Below are positions 4,630 to 6,778 of a DNA stretch of 6,778 nt, one piece after another (within the stretch, counting starts at the first letter, position 1; the number at the start of each line of letters is the position of its first letter). This DNA comes from an uncultured Clostridia bacterium (GTDB lineage: Bacteria; Bacillota; Clostridia; Oscillospirales; CAG-272). A program made the position numbers and the translations under genes. The notes below the pieces were generated by a model. That model searched no databases and was not told where the DNA came from. It saw only the letters and a program-made list of their open reading frames with translations. The stretch spans positions 1 to 6,778 of the forward strand of contig CAMETB010000081.1 in NCBI GenBank assembly GCA_945936265.1, read 5' to 3'.

Positions 4630-6493
4630 TTAAAACATCCTTTGCAAGATTTTCTATTTCCGAGGCTATCTGATCCTTTGAAAAACCGCACTCTCCGTAA
4701 AGATCGCAAAGAGAGCCGTGATTTATATATCCGTCTATGGCACGCACGGCAATTTTGGACGATAAGCCGTTTGTGCTCATTGCAAAGCATATTTTTTCCG
4801 CCATAGAGCCGGATTTTATTTCTTCTTCGAGTATGTAAACAAGCTTTGCGTTTTTAGCGAATTTTACTATTACCTCGTCGTCAATCGGAAATACCTTTAT
4901 GAGCTTTAATATTCCTACGGAGTATTTCTCTTTGAGAAGCTCAAGTGCGCAGTAAGCATTGTATGTTATTCTTCCGGAGGTTATTATAAGTATATCGCAA
5001 CTGTCCGCTCCGTCGGTATAGCTAAACAGAGCATCCTCTCCTGAAATGAATTTTACATCTTTATCGTACCCTGTGATTTCACACTCTTTCGGATATCTTA
5101 TAACCGATAAAGAGCGATACTCCAGGGATTTTTTTATAACTGAGGAGAGTTCGGCATAATTTTCGGGAGAATAGATAACGGTTGACGGCAGAGAGGAAAA
5201 GATCGAATAATCAAAAATCCCCTGATGCGTTATTCCGTCGCCATCAACAAGTCCGCTGTGATCGAGCGCAAGGACAAGCGGCAAATTCTGAATTGATATA
5301 TCGTGAAATATCTGATCATAAACTCTTTGCGCAAATGTTGAATAAAGCGCAAGAACCGGTTTGAGACCGTTTACGGCAAGACCACTCGCAAATGTTACCG
5401 CGTGTTCTTCCGCAATTCCGACATCAAAGAACCTCTCGGGATGCTCTTTTGCAAAACGGCAAAGACCCGTTCCGTCGCACATGGCTGCGGTTATGGCGCA
5501 TATTTTATTATCGTTTTTTGCACATTCGCAGACGATATCGCCGAATGCGTCGGAAAAAGTGTATTTATCCGACGCTTTAGCACCCTTCTCATCGTCAAAC
5601 GGGGATACGGAATGATATAGTTGCGGATTTTTTTCGGCAGGCTCGTAACCGAAGCCTTTTTTTGTTTTCATATGAACAACGCAGCAACAGTGCCGCTTTT
5701 TTGCCTCTGTCAGTACGGTTATCATTTTATCGAGGTTATTTCCGTCGACGGGACCGAGATAATCAAGACCGAGCGCCTCAAAAAAAGTCTCTTTTACGAA
5801 CATCCTCTTGAAAAAGTTTTTTATTTTGGAACAAAGAATGGCAAGCGGTTTGCCGATAAGAGGAATTTTGGCAAGGATATATTCTATTCCACGCTTGAAA
5901 TGGAAATACTTTTTGCTCGTTCTTATCCTTGTAAGGTACTTATGAAGTCCGCCGACATTCTGAGAAATGGACATTTCATTGTCGTTTACGAGAATTATAA
6001 GATTGAGTTTTTCGTTTGAGCAATTGTTAAGTGCCTCGTAGATGAGACCGTTTGTAAGTGATCCGTCACCGACTATGGCGACGGCATAATTATCGTTGCC
6101 TTTTAATTTGTTTGACTTTGCAATTCCGAGTGCGGCGGAAACCGATGTTCCGCTGTGTCCCTCATTCAACACGTCATATTCGCTTTCGTTTCTGTTCGGA
6201 AACCCGGAAATTCCGCCGTATTGCCTTATTGTCGGGAATTGTTCATACCTGCCTGTGAGCAATTTGTGCGCATAGCACTGATGACCGACATCAAATACCA
6301 GCTTGTCATTTGGCAAGTCAAAGACTTTGTGCAAAGCGACAGTCGCCTCGACCATGCCGAGATTGGATGCCAGATGACCGCCGTTTCTGGAGACGGTTCT
6401 GATAATGGTATTTCTTATCTCTTCTGTCAGTTTGTAAAGATCAGACGGTGAAAGAGATTTTATATCTTTCGATGATTTTATTTTTTCAAGCAT
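4622..6493 (-). CDS. dxs: 1-deoxy-D-xylulose-5-phosphate synthase
   Basis: Thiamine-diphosphate enzyme that condenses pyruvate with glyceraldehyde 3-phosphate to DXP, the first step of the MEP pathway. Its 623 residues are typical. The N-terminal TPP domain shows GGHLASNLG (38-46), FDVGHQCYAHK (67-77) and GDGSLTNG...LVNDNEMSIS (142-177, Mg-binding D143 and N170-N172 region). The linker GLDYLGPVDG (242-251) leads to the transketolase-like middle domain with VGIAEEHAV (358-366, the cofactor-activating Glu at E362), YSTFAQRVYDQ (384-394) and DHSGLVDGDGITHQG (411-425), where many homologues have DRAG. The C-terminal transketolase domain follows from about 495. The ATG at 6493 follows AAGGAG at 6 bp. 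It is the first gene of a dxs-ispE operon with an 8-bp overlap. A probable extended -10 promoter lies at 6567-6595, leaving a leader of about 66 nt. Confidence 0.97.
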   Translation of the reverse strand: MLEKIKSSKDIKSLSPSDLYKLTEEIRNTIIRTVSRNGGHLASNLGMVEATVALHKVFDLPNDKLVFDVGHQCYAHKLLTGRYEQFPTIRQYGGISGFPNRNESEYDVLNEGHSGTSVSAALGIAKSNKLKGNDNYAVAIVGDGSLTNGLIYEALNNCSNEKLNLIILVNDNEMSISQNVGGLHKYLTRIRTSKKYFHFKRGIEYILAKIPLIGKPLAILCSKIKNFFKRMFVKETFFEALGLDYLGPVDGNNLDKMITVLTEAKKRHCCCVVHMKTKKGFGYEPAEKNPQLYHSVSPFDDEKGAKASDKYTFSDAFGDIVCECAKNDNKICAITAAMCDGTGLCRFAKEHPERFFDVGIAEEHAVTFASGLAVNGLKPVLALYSTFAQRVYDQIFHDISIQNLPLVLALDHSGLVDGDGITHQGIFDYSIFSSLPSTVIYSPENYAELSSVIKKSLEYRSLSVIRYPKECEITGYDKDVKFISGEDALFSYTDGADSCDILIITSGRITYNAYCALELLKEKYSVGILKLIKVFPIDDEVIVKFAKNAKLVYILEEEIKSGSMAEKICFAMSTNGLSSKIAVRAIDGYINHGSLCDLYGECGFSKDQIASEIENLAKDVLNG

Positions 6494-6522
6494 CTTATGC
6501 TCCTTATGAAACGCTGCTTACT

Positions 6523-6557
6523 GTGGCGGCAAATACCGCTTACCACGGAGATTTGCC
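6523..6557 (-). promoter_or_regulatory. dxs leader with two exclusive hairpins
   Basis: In the predicted dxs leader, arms 6551-6557 and 6528-6534 pair (GGCAAAT/ATTTGCC, 7 bp), with an inner CCG/CGG pairing. Alternatively GTGG and CGG (6543-6548 region and 6536-6538) pair with CCG and CCAC of 6523-6530. The two folds share bases 6528-6530 and cannot coexist. There is no T-tract and no riboswitch class I recognise, so any regulatory role is speculative. Confidence 0.3.
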
Positions 6558-6566
6558 TTTACAAAC

Positions 6567-6595
6567 ATTTTATCATACATGCGTAAAAAAAGCAA
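6567..6595 (-). promoter_or_regulatory. Probable promoter of dxs-ispE
   Basis: On the minus strand TAAAAT (6572-6567) is preceded by TGA, forming an extended -10 (TGATAAAAT). A weak -35 TTGCTT lies 17 bp upstream (6595-6590). The start site should fall near 6560. The -35 region overlaps the T-rich tail of the upstream gene's terminator. Confidence 0.6.
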
Positions 6596-6596
6596 G

Positions 6597-6629
6597 TAAA
6601 AATAAAGAGGGCACGTAAAATGCCCTCTT
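6597..6629 (-). terminator. Terminator of the CorC/HlyC-family gene
   Basis: A 9-bp stem AAGAGGGCA / TGCCCTCTT (6629-6621 and 6613-6605) with a 7-nt loop is followed on the minus strand by a T-rich tail (TTTATTTTTAC). It begins just 3 bp after the stop codon of the upstream gene. On the + strand the downstream tail is poor, so it acts mainly leftward and separates that gene from dxs. Confidence 0.8.
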
Positions 6630-6631
6630 GT

Positions 6632-6778
6632 TTATGCTTTCTCTTTTTCCTCTGCTTTTTCCCCGTCGTCTTTCTGCTCATCAGGGGTTAATACCGTAAC
6701 CTGAACCTCATGAGACATCTGCTCATCGGCAACGGTTACGACAATCGACAGATTTTCGTACTCAAACGATTGACCAAC
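6632..6778 (-). CDS. CorC/HlyC (CNNM-type, hemolysin family) membrane protein, C-terminal fragment
   Basis: The last 48 residues of a protein that continues beyond the window edge. The segment GQSFEYENLSIVVTVADEQ followed by EVQVTVLTP matches the end of the CorC_HlyC (transporter-associated) domain, the cytoplasmic C-terminal domain after two CBS motifs in CNNM/CorC/TlyC-type proteins. These are linked to Mg2+ or other divalent-ion export and were historically called hemolysins. The tail is a low-complexity acidic/lysine stretch (EQKDDGEKAEEKEKA), common in Firmicutes members. The stop at 6632-6634 is followed at once by its terminator. The transmembrane DUF21 and CBS domains lie outside, so the family call rests on a short segment. 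Confidence 0.65.
   Translation of the reverse strand, partial: VGQSFEYENLSIVVTVADEQMSHEVQVTVLTPDEQKDDGEKAEEKEKA

Noticed and set aside
5621..6019. A 132-codon + strand open frame inside dxs
   Set aside because: Antisense to highly conserved dxs coding sequence, with no motif or start signal of its own.
6494..6560. dxs leader as a known riboswitch (for example TPP)
   Set aside because: It is too short and lacks the conserved CTGAGA-type and ACCTG-type elements of a TPP aptamer; no other class fits.
1..6778. CRISPR array, tRNA or rRNA genes
   Set aside because: No regularly spaced direct repeats, no cloverleaf with a TTCGA-type T arm, and no rRNA signature were seen on either strand.

Overview
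The window looks like a stretch of chromosome from an anaerobic Firmicutes (Bacillota, class Clostridia). The evidence is AT-rich DNA, strong AGGAGG-type ribosome binding sites, sigma-A promoters with TGn extended -10 boxes, a clostridial-style CorC/CNNM C-terminus, and isoprenoid synthesis by the MEP pathway. I cannot name a genus.

Layout. Positions 1-994 hold a 5'-truncated IS3-family insertion sequence on the + strand. Only the last codons of orfA, its A7 slippery site, a complete DDE-type orfB and the right terminal inverted repeat are present; positions 1-56 do not look like the rest of orfA. Positions 1081-2127 (+) encode a 348-aa protein of unknown role with a SAM-methyltransferase/spermidine-synthase-like Rossmann core and its own extended -10 promoter. 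Positions 2131-2211 are a short convergent spacer packed with inverted repeats. Positions 3529-2239 (-) are a two-gene toxin-antitoxin-like cassette: a DUF3990 protein (predicted ADP-ribosyltransferase fold) followed, with a 20-bp overlap, by an XRE-type HTH protein. They are driven by a textbook sigma-A promoter that carries two copies of a 13-bp operator-like sequence.

Positions 3636-3677 form a strong bidirectional terminator that separates this accessory block from the core genes to the right. Positions 6493-3775 (-) are dxs and ispE, which overlap by 8 bp and encode two enzymes of the MEP isoprenoid pathway (step 1, and the CDP-ME kinase step). Their probable promoter lies at 6567-6595 and their leader can fold in two exclusive ways. 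At the right edge (6632-6778, -) is the C-terminal end of a CorC/HlyC (CNNM-type) membrane protein, closed by its own terminator.

The core part (hemolysin-family gene, dxs, ispE) therefore runs leftward and stops at 3636. The left half is accessory: toxin-antitoxin cassette, orphan methyltransferase-like gene and IS remnant. The most interesting system is the DUF3990/XRE cassette with its compact operator region. It is flanked by related short sequences (AAGTGAAG...TTAACAAC) that may mark how it entered this site. The family pairing is known in broad terms, so the novelty lies in target, regulation and boundaries rather than in the gene types.
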